Shown here: positions 24,001-34,277 of the stretch, in pieces | How the letters are laid out: every line of letters begins with the position of its first letter | Numbering within the stretch: the stretch's first letter is position 1 | DNA from: Humulus lupulus | Taxonomy: Eukaryota; Streptophyta; Magnoliopsida; Rosales; Cannabaceae | DNA: 64,000 nt | NCBI RefSeq assembly: GCF_963169125.1 | Contig: NC_084801.1 | Span: 75,333,696 to 75,397,695, forward strand | Direction of reading: 5' to 3' | Notes under the pieces: generated by a model | Seen by the model: only the letters and a program-made list of their open reading frames with translations | The model's database searches: none | What the model was told of the DNA's origin: nothing | Translations under genes and position numbers: made by a program

Positions 24001-27000
24001 TGTTGTACTGGTGGAAATTTTTGTCTATATTTAAGACATGGCTGATTACCACTGGGTCTATCCCAACAATATCTTTATGCGACCAGGCAAACACCTCCTG
24101 GTTCTCCTTCAAAAATTCCACCAGTTTGTTTTTTGTTGTTGTCTCTAAGATTTTACCGACTTTCACAACCATTGTCGGATCTGCTTCTTCTAGTTGGACC
24201 TCCTCGAGGTCTTCCACTGGTCCAACATTTTCTTCAAAATCTCCAAAGTGAGGATCTAAGTCTCTATCCTCACTTTGGGCAACACCCTATTTGGTGACCT
24301 GTTCACCTGATTGGGCTTGTGCTTCATTTACTGACAACAACCTTTTCTTGGCTTTTTCCCCCGATCCGCCCCTTTTTTCCTTGGTGATCGAGGAATTATA
24401 AAATTCTCGTGCTTCTCGCTGGTTTCCCAACACACACCCTATCCATGTGTCAGTTGGAAATTTCATGGCCAAGTGCTAGACTGAGGTTATGGCTCGCAGG
24501 TCGACTAGAATAGGCCTTCCAATCACAACATTATATGCATAAGGACAATCAACTACTATAAAAGTAAGTAGTAATGTCCTGTTCGCAAGTGCAGTTCCTG
24601 TTGTGACTGGGAGCCTAATCGACCTAGTTGGGTCGAGCCCTTCAAAGGAAAAACCATAAATGGTTTGGTTGCATTGTTCCAAATCTTGCACTGACAATTT
24701 CATCCTCTCTAGTGAAGATTTATACAAAATGTTGACTGAGCTTCCTGTATCTACCAACACCTGCTTAACCATCATATTGGAAATCTGGACGTCCATGACC
24801 AAAGGATCTGAATGAGAAAATCGAACATGTTGTGCGTCAAGCTCAGAGAGATGTTATCGATTCTTCCTCTGTTTGAGCTTTTTTGGGAGTTCGCTCCTCT
24901 ATGTTTAGCATTTTAATATCCTGCCCGTGACATAGGTTCAGGCGTATCTCTCCCTCGCCTTCCCACTATCTCCTGCTATGTTGGTCCTCTGCAGATGGTC
25001 AGCAATGTACAAGCAACTGGAGCTGGCTGTAAAGGAGGTGAGCGTTGGCGTACAGGTGCCTGCTCGTTGCCTCCTTGAGCCTCTCGCTGAGAACCTCCAG
25101 CTGCTCACACATACCTCCTCAGATATCCTTGTCTAATAAGGAACTCAATCTCATCCTTAAACTGGTTTCATTCGTTTGTGTCATGTCCATAGTCGTTATG
25201 AGAATGAAAAAACTTAGTAGTATCCCGTTTAGAGATATCTTTCCCGATTGGGGCTGGTCGCCTGAAGGGAATAGTAGTGTCATTGGCCTGATATACCTCT
25301 GCTCGGCTATCGACCAGGGTTGTGTAATTAGTGAACCTCGACTCGTATCTATTACTTTTTGGGTGCTTGTTCTCAGATGTTGTCGACTCGTGGTTCACCC
25401 TTTTCCCCCCATTCTTTCCACTATTTTTATCGTTGCCATTGGTCTTTCTGGACTCATTGGTGGCTTTGGCGAGAGATCCTTTTGGACCCTGGTCTTCCGT
25501 GAGAGACTTCCCTTTGTTGGCAATGGCCTCCTCGAGCTTGATGTACCAGTCTGCTTGGTCCAAAAATTCCTGGGTACTCTTTACCCCATTCTTTCGCAAA
25601 CTGCTCTAAAGGGATGAGTGGAGCCTTACCCCAACTCTAAGTGCCATCATCTTATCTTCATCTCCAACCGTCTTGGCCCCAGCAGCTGCTCGCATGAACC
25701 ACTAAACATACCCCTTAGGGGTCTCTCCTTCTTTCTGGCGTATCTCGACCAGCTGATTAGCCTCGGTGGGATGTACCTGACCGACATAGAATTTCCTGTA
25801 AAACTTCTTTATGAACATTTCCCATGAGACTATACTAGCAGAGGGAACTAGAAAAACCACTCTTGGGCAGTCTCGGATAAAGTGGCAGGAAAAATTATGC
25901 ACCGAGCATCGTCTGACACCTTTTGGATGTCCATCTGTATCTCGAATTTGTTCACGTGAGATACAGGATCTTCTAATCCAGTGTAGTTGGGCAAGACAAG
26001 CATTTTGGATTTTCTCGAACTCTCAGCCATCGCGATTCTTTTCACAAATGGTGTGCCCTTTCTCTGATCAAACTCAATATGGAAAATCCGGTTCCCAACT
26101 AATTGCTGGACGACCTGATTTAAAGCATTGAGCTAGGCCTGCATGGCATCGGGTACTGTTGGAGCAACCGGAGCTGGGGGAAATACTCATCGTGTTTTTC
26201 CCTTTTATGATTGAGGACGTCCCTCAGTTCTTCCTCTCTACATCTTTGCTTGCTCGTGCCCATTTGATCAAAGACATTTGGCTGTTTAGGTTGCCCCCCA
26301 TCATTTTGGCTCATCGGCTAGTTCTCCCTTGGTGGAGGGTTCTACTCTTCATCCCTCTCTTCTTTCCGCCTTCTAGCATTCCTTCTGCCAGAATCCGCCT
26401 CGTTATAATCATGGCCATCTTTAAATTTTGACTGATGACGGTGCGATTGTTGTTCGCACTATTTCCCTCTCTCCCTGCTGGAATGTCCCAATAGGTGGGT
26501 GGAGGCTTGCATTGATTAGTAGGTCCTCAAGCATTATTATGTCGTGGGGGACCCCTGACCGCAGAGCCTGATTCCACCTGCCTTCTACTCACTGAAGGAC
26601 GTTGTCCTCTGCTTTGAGGGTTTTGCTCCTCAGCCGTCTGGCATATAGGGATTCTAGGACGTTGCCCGGACCTATTCTGCCTTTGCTTTTGGGGATTAAT
26701 TTGACCAGCATGAGAGGGTGGCTGCTGCCCAGGATCCTGGAACGGCTTCTCCTACTGAGCAGCAAGGGATTGTTCTGGCCTCTGCGGGTTCGCCAGTTGT
26801 GGCAGATTATGGTGATGTTGGGGATGATTTGATTGTGGACCTTTTTGTGGGTGCGTACTAGGTGGCTGATCCAGTTGGGAGGCAAGTGCAGGTTGTCCCC
26901 TTGCCAACTGGATGGCTGCTTTCAGGCCAGCGGTCCATGTCAGCTTGCCGCTCATTCAACTCTTGGCATTGCCTATCAATCTTCCTCTGCTGCAACACAA

Positions 27001-27202
27001 TTGTTTCAACCACATTTTCTTGATTAGCCCTCAGATTGGCTAATTCCTTTTGCAACACAATCAGAGTCATCCTCAAAGTTTCAGAATCAATTTCCTCCTC
27101 TTCCAATTCTACTTGCGGCTCATCCTCAACCACATTTTGTGGAGGAGGTTGGGTTGGCGCATTTCCAGAGGTTTGCCCAGTTTTCCTAGTTGTTTTCTCC
27201 AT
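21022..27202 (-). pseudogene. Element D gag-pol, decayed
   Basis: All Tat-type domains can be followed on the minus strand: Gag N-terminus 26589-27202, Gag core 25702-26045, Gag C-terminal region with FHSHNDYGHDTNE at 25168-25599, protease 24476-24802 (VLVDTGSSVNILY), reverse transcriptase 23195-23846, RNase H pieces 22212-23276, integrase 21595-21876 (VVDYFTKWAEAE, SDNDTQFD) and integrase C-terminus 21022-21429 (LGPNWEGPYQIEEV). Stops and frameshifts separate the pieces. About 20 bases covering the Tyr of the YVDD active site are missing near 23570-23580, leaving only VDDMLVKS in a shifted frame. A stop also follows QANG in integrase, near 21596. D therefore cannot make active polymerase. 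Confidence 0.85.
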
Positions 27203-27230
27203 TTGATCTTCCTTGAAGTCTTGAGTTCGG

Positions 27231-27249
27231 CTCTCAATAAAAGCACCAA
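27231..27249 (-). other. Primer binding site region of element D
   Basis: The minus strand reads TGGTGCTTTTATTGAGAG three bases after the 5' LTR. Near-identical TGGTGCTTTCATTGAGAG follows the 5' LTRs of E and F. Position and the leading TGG suggest the tRNA primer site; I could not assign the tRNA. Confidence 0.65.
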
Positions 27250-27252
27250 AAT

Positions 27253-27839
27253 GTTGACCCTCGATTCGGTCAACGACACGGAGTCAAGTAAAATGACATA
27301 AATTAGATGAAATCAAGCCAAAAAGATAAATGACACCAAGATTTATAGTGGTTCAGCCCCAAAGATGGAAATGACCTACATCCATTTAGTATTCTTATTA
27401 ATGTAGAACTCCAAAACATGTGATCAATGAACTAGGGTTCATGAGTTTCACAAGTTTGGAGATGACCACAAATTTGGCAAATAAAAACATTATAATTCTC
27501 TCTTTCAAGATTCAAAAGTCCCCTCCCTTGAGCCCCTTTGAGTCTTATTTATAGGCCCAAAGAGTTCTATCGGGGCCGGTGGGCCTTGATTACGTTTAAT
27601 ATAAGTGTATCTCAAACAATAATGGAAATTACAATTATTACATAAATGCGAGATTACAAATCTTTAAAAGATATCTGAAATACTGCGACCAGCCTGGTCG
27701 CCTATCAAATATGCCTTCTGCTGAGTAAATCCTCTTCTGGTCGATGGTCGAACAGAACGTACCCACTTGAATAGTCACGTGCACCCCACGTGCATATTTA
27801 TTTTGCCACGTCATCATGAGAATCTTTTTTAGGTAAACA
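27253..27839 (-). repeat. Element D 5' LTR
   Basis: This 587-bp LTR in plus coordinates starts TGTTGACCCTCGATTCGG and ends TTTTTTAGGTAAACA. It holds the palindrome GCGACCAGCCTGGTCGC at 27685-27701. It pairs with 16397-16976 and is followed by the target duplication AATAC. Confidence 0.93.
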
Positions 27840-27860
27840 AATACTTTATTATTAGAGAAA

Positions 27861-28103
27861 TTGGTGAAAATGACATCTTTTTTTAAGTGATTTTACACTC
27901 TGCCTTACTTTTAATATTTTTTTGCAAAATGGTCTCTAAAATTCGACAAGTTGTCTAAATTTTTCGACCAGATGTTTGAATTTTTCGACCACCTATCTAA
28001 ATTTTCGACTAGATGTCTAAATTATAAGAGACAATTTTTGAAAAAATTATTAAAACTAGGTTAGAGTGCAAAATAATTTTAAAAAATAGGTCATTTCGCT
28101 AAA
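27861..28103. mobile_element. MITE-like inverted repeat
   Basis: Two arms of about 77 bp (27861-27937 and 28027-28103) are imperfect inverted copies: GTGAAAATGAC...TTTTACACTCTGCC...GGTCTCT on the left matches the reverse complement of the right arm, GCGAAATGACC...TTTGCACTCTAACC...TTGTCTCT. The loop holds four roughly 22-bp units of the form GACxAxxTGTCTAAATTTTTC. There is no coding capacity. This is the structure of a non-autonomous DNA transposon or foldback element. Clear target duplications were not seen, so the superfamily is open. Confidence 0.7.
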
Positions 28104-28533
28104 ACAAAACAAAATTATGTTTCATCAGCATAGCGCAATTGGGATAAAAAATATTGGACCCCATACCACAAACAATAACACTTTCTACTCCTCTATATTT
28201 AATATATTGTGAGCATTATTTTTTATATTTTTTGAAATGTTTGTGAGCATTATTATTATTTACCATAGTTTTCATACTGTGTATTTTTTTATTGTCCTTT
28301 TCTCTACATTTTTTGCAACATTTTTTTTAACTATCATTTCCATTTTTTCCATATTTTGTTTCTTTTATGGATATTTTTAGCAACTTTTTAATTTTTTTAA
28401 ATTATTGTTTTGTTTTTTATTTCTACAAAGCTTGCTTTCATTATTATTTACAATGTTTTATTATATATATATATTTTCTTTTTGCGAATTTTTATTCACA
28501 TTGTTTTATTTATTTTAGATACCATTTCCTTTT

Positions 28534-28581
<48 letters not shown>

Positions 28582-28903
28582 GGAGATTTTGTGGTAGGGT
28601 AGGTTTTATACCCTATTGTACGATACGATACAGTTTTCAAATATGTGAATAAGCCATGACTCAATTTTTTAAACATGAATGTGTTCATTATAGTTACGAC
28701 AACCCTCTTGTATATTTTCGAAATTTTTTGAATAATTTAGTAAGCCAAAAATATAATTCATAATATTTCGAATCACCACATGAAAAAAAAAAATCAATCT
28801 TATTTAGAGCACACAGAATTATTCAAAATTTCTAAAAAAACGTACACAACAAATATCAACATGTAAAAACATTTGGTCATGACTTATTTACGTATGTGAA
28901 ATT
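28104..28903. other. AT-rich spacer with microsatellite between D and E
   Basis: No gene could be supported here. The stretch is T-rich, and the open frames in it are low-complexity Phe/Tyr/Ile runs. An (AT)n then (AAT)n microsatellite occupies about 28533-28580. It is probably the host sequence flanking element E. Confidence 0.6.
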
Positions 28904-28908
28904 GGAAC

Positions 28909-29684
28909 TGTTGACACAATTTTTCACCAACAGTGAATTATGAAAATAGCTAGGATGAATTAGTGCTTAATGATAAACCACAATAAGAAAATGATACTCA
29001 AGAGCACCAGAAAAGAACTCTAAAGACCACTCGTCTTTTTTACGTGGTTGGGGGGTTAAAATCCACCTAGTCCACGAGTCTATATTATTACTGTTTTTCT
29101 CTCTAAATTTTTACAGAGTTTTTGCAGTACAGAAAAATGCAACTTCCCTATCCAAGATCTTAGTATTTATATAGAAAATCCCTGGATAGGCCTTGGGGTC
29201 ATCATGTGACTTACCCCCCAGTATCACCTGTACCACACTAATTATAAATAATACAATTTATCCTAAGGTATGGTCTGATCATTAGATAAAACTGATCATG
29301 AATCCTCAGAGATAATTGGGCATGTCATGCCTGACCATGCATGATTATATTACGTGTCCGGGTTTTCAGGGATCCGCGGACATGCTATGTCTGACCATGC
29401 ACATCTATATAACGTATCCGGGTTTCTAAAGATCCAAGGATACGTCAGGTCTCTAGCGTACCTCGAGCGGAATACATTGTGAGCTCGTGTCATGGATGCG
29501 ATGCCTTATAAACATTACAAGCTCGTGCTTATTGCTTTGCATTCCCCAGCTCGTGCTATTAACCTGGGGAACCGTGCTGCCTTAATGGAGAAAATACAGA
29601 CTTATGGATCATTTATTACAGTTCCTTACTCGCCAGCTGTACACAATCTAAATATAAGACTCGTGCTGAATTTTAGGAGGCACA
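28909..29684 (-). repeat. Element E 3' LTR
   Basis: This 776-bp LTR in plus coordinates starts TGTTGACACAATTTTTC and ends TTTTAGGAGGCACA. The minus-strand TATA box TATATAAATA lies at 29164-29173. It pairs with 56320-57094. Confidence 0.93.
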
Positions 29685-29703
29685 TTTGCCCCCTAAGCTC
29701 CTG
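29685..29703 (-). other. Polypurine tract of element E
   Basis: The minus strand reads AGGAGCTTAGGGGGCAAA directly before the 3' LTR start TGTGCCTCC. Confidence 0.85.
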
Positions 29704-29949
29704 CTCGTGTTTTATGACATCACCTTCTGACTTACACGGTTGGGACTTTTAAACTTTGTCGCGATTATCCAGGCTTGCCCACTACTCGAGTATTTGACAC
29801 GTGGAACACTATGATTGGCGTTTGTTCGGGTTTCGAGGACTGCAATAATGGTTTGGCCAACTTTTTACCGTCGTTTCGCCTTTCAAAACACTACCCTCGG
29901 ATCTTGAACTAGTCAGATCGGATGGTTCACATTTTTTATGCCATTTATG

Positions 29950-29957
29950 TATAAAAA
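29950..29957 (+). promoter_or_regulatory. TATA box and leader intron of element E aORF
   Basis: TATAAAAA is followed 218 bp later by the donor ATACTGTAAGT (GTAAGT 30175-30180) and an acceptor TTCGCTAG ending at 30734, eight bases before the start codon at 30743. Element F has nearly the same donor (ATACTGTAAGT) and spacing. Confidence 0.7.
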
Positions 29958-30742
29958 GGGACAGGTCAATTCCACAGTTTACCACCTTTCATTCAAAAAA
30001 TTTCCCCATCTTCTATCTTCTATGTTTTCAAACCTCTTTCCTTCTCAAAGAAAAGAAAGAAAAAACCTCAAAACCCTTTGTTCCCAAAATCTTTCAGAGA
30101 CCCATCCTTTCAGCTGTTCAGGAGTGAGTCTTCCAATCCTTATGAAATACACCTCTTCTATCGACGATCATACTGTAAGTCCGATCACTTTTCATGGGCT
30201 CTTTCTTTATAGATTTCTAAATTTTATTTACCATGCTCTTTCATGCTTCGCTGTAGTCAATATTGGGTGTCTTCTTGATTTTTAGCACATATGTTTCAAC
30301 TTTAGGTTTACACAGAAGATTTGGAACTTTTCCTAAAATTATGATATTCACGACATAGGATATTTTCTAGGTAGATTTGGGTAAACTTTGACAACTTTAG
30401 AAATTACCCATTCGGTGCATAGAAGATGAAAGGTTAGGGTTAAAATAATCAGATTGCTTAGGGAACACGTTTTTTTTTTTTCTCTGGGTGGCTTTTCTCT
30501 AAACCGCCCCCAAGGAAAATAGTGGTCGAATTTTCTGACACACGGATCCCTAAATACCAGGGGTTGTTGGTAAAAAACTAGGCACGTAGCGTAGGTAGCA
30601 TGTGGCGTCACGCAATGGGCTGAGATTAACTCAGCTCGGGCATCAAAAGCACCAATTCCCTTCGTGCTTCCTTTCCTTTATCTTTATAAAATATTAGGTC
30701 ACCTAGTAAGTGATTCATCGTTCTTGTTCGCTAGGCAATCTA

Positions 30743-33360
30743 ATGGCACCCAAGAAGAGCGTACCCAAGAAGAGTGTAGCTGACTCCTCGTCCTGACGAA
30801 TCCACAAGGGAAAAGAGATCGCCTTCGAATCTCCTAGTCCTCATTTTAGCCCCATGCAGGAGAAGGAGGTTGTGGTTGGTCCTCATGCGTTCTTCGAGGA
30901 AGAGACAATTGTCTCCAAGATCACGACCCAAGGAAGGGTCAACAAGATAATGTTCTCCCATAACATCGAGGTCGGGTCCGGGGTCCTCATAGCCTGACCT
31001 CTGTCTGAAGGGGAAAGGAGCTGCGTGCCTCTCCATGATGACTTCGCGGCCTGGAGTGACGAGCATTTGAAGGCGGGGGCCTTCCTTCCTCTGGATCAGT
31101 GTGAGGTGCCCACTCGAGCTGACATCTTTTATTTTTTCTGCCTCAAGGCCAGCCTGGAACAACGAGGGCGATGTGATGGGTTCTATTACTTGACTCGATT
31201 CCCAAACTCGACCTCGGTCATTGAGCTCCCCAGCCATCCCAATGACTATAAAGATCGATTCTTTATGTTGAATGGGTTCCGTAACTGCGAACACTGATAC
31301 TTCAATCGTCCTCATAAGTCTCATTTTCTTTCTTATCTCGTGAAATCATTCTCTTTGTATCTGGATCTAATTCTTGTGTATATACTAATTGAGTAGTATT
31401 TTTGTACTGCCATATTCGCGAGGACTGTCAAATCTGCGACCCTCGTGGGTCAATATGATACGTTATCTAGGCTTCTTCCTAGTGATAAGGACTACCGCCA
31501 GCTCGTGACCGATGACACGATGTTGGCGTGTAAGTTAATTGTTGAAGGCCAGACTCTGGGTTTGAAAAGAACATGGGCTAACCTCCTGGTGGTCCGCGAG
31601 CTCCCACCTACCCATGAAGGGGATACCGAGGCCACCGAAGGCGAGGAGCATGAAGAAGACGAAATACCTCTCGTGCGGAAGAGGGGGGCTCCTGAGGCTG
31701 CTTGGGACCTTAAGTTAGAGCGAGTTTCATTGGGGGCAGCAGCCGGCCCCACCAACCAAGGTAACCCATACCCCTATAGGGATTTAGATAGGGTTGTCGC
31801 TAACCTTAGGTTAGTTAGGTTTAATCCAAACTAGCTCATCCATCGCGACCCTAGCGATCTAGATTGTAATATAACCCTGCTCCAGTGTGTGTACCACTTA
31901 CTGTTACGCCATGACATGGGCTACCCTAAAGGGACCGTTGTCGTAGACAATACCCTATCCTTTAGGTCGGCCTTTTTTGAAGAATATGGGACCAATCTCA
32001 GGTCGTGGCCCTCTCTACTCCAGGGTACCCTTGCCCCTGGACTCAGCCAGTACATAGAGGAGTCCTGCCCTGAGATAGAACCTGAGCCTGAACCTCCCCT
32101 AATTCAAGAAATTGTAGACTTAGACTCCACCTCTCCTCCAGCAGTTCCAAGGCTGGAGGTCGTGACAATTGACTCATCCCCTAGCCCGGAGGGTAGGGCT
32201 TTTTATTATACTGTATATGTATACACATTTTATGTAAACTGATGACTTTACATCTATACTTACTTCCTTCTCCTTCTTTTCATGTGAAGAAATGGCACAA
32301 CCAGAACATCCCGATATCCGCACGATTCTCCAAGAGGGAAAAACCAGCTCGAGACCTGCCATAAAGAAACCCCGGTTCACAGCAAAGAAAATGCCCCCTG
32401 CGACAAGGACTACCTCCAAATCCCCGGCTAATGGGAAAGGCACGAGCTCGGCAGCTCCGACTGCTGTCACGATGGAGAAAAGGGGTGCCCCTTCGCCTCC
32501 TCAATTTTCACCAGTTCCTGCTCAGGATCAGATAGTAAAAGCTGACCCCACAACTCGAATTGTCCCCACCACCACCATGCGCATCCCAGTTAACCCTCAT
32601 GACATGGAGAAGATCCCCGATACCTTTTGGGGGACTCTCTATGAGAAGGCGAACCACGTGGTGGAGCATATATACAAAGCCAACCCGAGGGATCTGAGGA
32701 CAATAGAAAAGAATAGCCTAGAGAACGCCCTGGAGTCTACCTTGGGGATGACCTTCACGGTAAGATAGTTTTCCTCAGTTGAACATATATATATTATTTT
32801 TCTTTTTATTTTACCCCAGTATGCGTCTAACTTGTTTCCTTATTTTTTGCAATCAGTCCTGGCTCAACACTGCAGTATAGCTCGGGCTAGGGCTAGGAAT
32901 GAGGTGCTTCAGGTCGAGCTCTAGGCTGCCTAGTCCGCCTTGACTGCTGCTCAGGAAAATGAGCGAGCTGCCAAAGCATCCCTTGCAACTGCTCAAAAAG
33001 GCGAGCTCGATTCCAAGGCTGCCCTTGCATTGTCTCAAGAAAGCGAGTAGGCTACAAAGGTTGCCTTGGCCGCTCTTCAAGTCGAGGTTGCTGAGGCCAA
33101 AGCTAACCAGCTGGAGGCCGAGGTTTCTATTAAAGAAGAGAAGGTAGCCTCGCTGTGCTCCATGGAGAGCATATTGTATCACCGCTGGGCCTTCAACTAG
33201 GATGATAACTTCTCCTTCCTGGCTTTTAAAGTTTGGGATCCATACCTCGAGAATTCAAAGCTCGGATCCTACAAGAGCAGTCTGAGACCGGGGATGCTTC
33301 CACCGCGGGCGAGCAGGAGACTGAAGAGGTTACATCCTTAGAGCGCCGTGGAGGGGCTTA
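30743..33360 (+). pseudogene. Element E aORF (antisense accessory gene), decayed
   Basis: The start MAPKKSVPKKS matches the MAPKRNLPQKN start of F's copy. The exon order of F can be followed: exon 2 30735 to about 31313 (stops after ADSSS and in LIA*PL), exon 3 about 31393-32193 with GGQYDT-like and PKGTVVVDNTLSFRSAFFEE blocks, exon 4 from the ATG at 32292 (MAQPEHPDIR) to the donor ACGGTAAGATAG near 32760, and a coiled-coil exon ending near 33360. The exon-2 core lacks about 35 residues present in F (it jumps from FLPLDQ to EVPTRADI), and the exon-2 donor is ATAAGT instead of GTAAGT at 31314. It is therefore a pseudogene. It runs opposite to E's gag-pol. Confidence 0.72.
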
Positions 33361-33445
33361 ATTTTCTTTTTCTTTTTTGTAAACATTCGCCATTTGGCCT
33401 AGTTTGAGGTTATTTTTCCTCGAGACAATTTCTTTTGATTCATAT

Positions 33446-34222
33446 TGTACGCCCTGGTTTTCCCAGGGGCTGTTTAGCAGGACGAGCCTCGGACTAAACA
33501 TGATTTAGCCCGAGGCTCCCACAGGCCAGAGGCTTTATTTTCAGGACGGGCCCTTTCTAGCTCGAGGGGGTCCTGTTTCCAGCTCCCTCTTGTTGCACCA
33601 GGAGCTGGGAACAACATCCGGCGACCACTGACGGATCAGCTCGGGTTATGGATTGCTCCGGCAGCGAGCTTCTCAGGAAGCTCTGACCCTATGGGAAGTC
33701 AACACGCAAGATAAACTTGCATAATCCTGCCATCACGTGTCCGATATCCCCCTGACTTCTCGGACACGCAGCAGGAACGTGCGTATTCAGACACCCACGG
33801 ACGGGTTGGGCCGTGCGGCCCATTGTCTCCTTCCATACTGATTAAACCACACTTGTGTGTCAGGTTTAGGAATTAATCATGAATATCATAGACTTGATAT
33901 GACAAATGGAAAGGTCACGGGATGACCTCCCTACCAATTTCCAGGTGCCTTCTCCTATAAATATGGAGACCCTGGGAGTTGATAGGGGTTGGAAAAAATA
34001 GTCTTGTAAGAACTATATATTTTGTAAGCCAATTACCCAGAAAAGATCAATAATATTGACTAGTGGAGTAGAAGGATTTTAACCTTCGAACCACTTAAAA
34101 ACGTGTTTAGGGTCATCTAGTTCTTTTCACAAAGATTTCATATCTGCGACGGTTCTACTTTTAAGTACTAATCTCTTTCTCTTCTTCTCTTAATTTTCTG
34201 TTGCCGAAGAACCGCGTCAACA
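33446..34222 (+). repeat. Element F 5' LTR
   Basis: It starts TGTACGCCCTGG and ends AACCGCGTCAACA. A TATA box (TATAAATA, 33956-33963) lies about 510 bp from the LTR start and is the likely gag-pol promoter. Near the start are two inverted repeats: CCCTGG/CCAGGG around 33453-33469 and a 35-nt stem-loop at 33484-33518. Confidence 0.96.
33484..33518 (+). other. Strong inverted repeat in the F LTR
   Basis: GAGCCTCGG pairs with CCGAGGCTC, and inside it CTAAA pairs with TTTAG around a CATGA loop, giving 14 base pairs with one A/C mismatch. The copy in the 3' LTR (45344-45378) is identical. It lies in the U3 region upstream of the TATA box. Confidence 0.75.
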
Positions 34223-34225
34223 GTT

Positions 34226-34243
34226 TGGTGCTTTCATTGAGAG
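34226..34243 (+). other. Primer binding site region of element F
   Basis: TGGTGCTTTCATTGAGAG begins three bases after the 5' LTR. The motif is shared with D and E at the same place. The tRNA was not identified. Confidence 0.65.
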
Positions 34244-34277
34244 CAAGTCCAATTAGTACTACCACAAACATACAACT

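Larger units (their letters stand above)
16397..27839 (-). mobile_element. Element D: complete but decayed group R (Tat-type) retrotransposon
   Basis: D spans 11,443 bp on the minus strand, with 5' LTR 27253-27839, primer-site region 27231-27249, gag-pol 27202 to 21022, antisense aORF 17813-20397 on the plus strand, polypurine tract 16977-16995 and 3' LTR 16397-16976. Perfect 5-bp duplications AATAC flank it at 16392-16396 and 27840-27844. The LTRs differ at roughly 9% of sites by eye plus a few indels, so it is older than F and somewhat older than E. Gag-pol and the aORF both carry stops, so it is non-autonomous. It is the same family as G. Confidence 0.93.

Noticed and set aside
25045..26431. 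Plus-strand open frames as genes
   Set aside because: They are mirror frames of the decayed element D gag on the minus strand, which has recognisable Gag motifs.
28367..28652. Small hydrophobic membrane protein
   Set aside because: The frame is low-complexity Phe/Tyr/Ile translated from T-rich DNA and runs through an (AT)n(AAT)n microsatellite.
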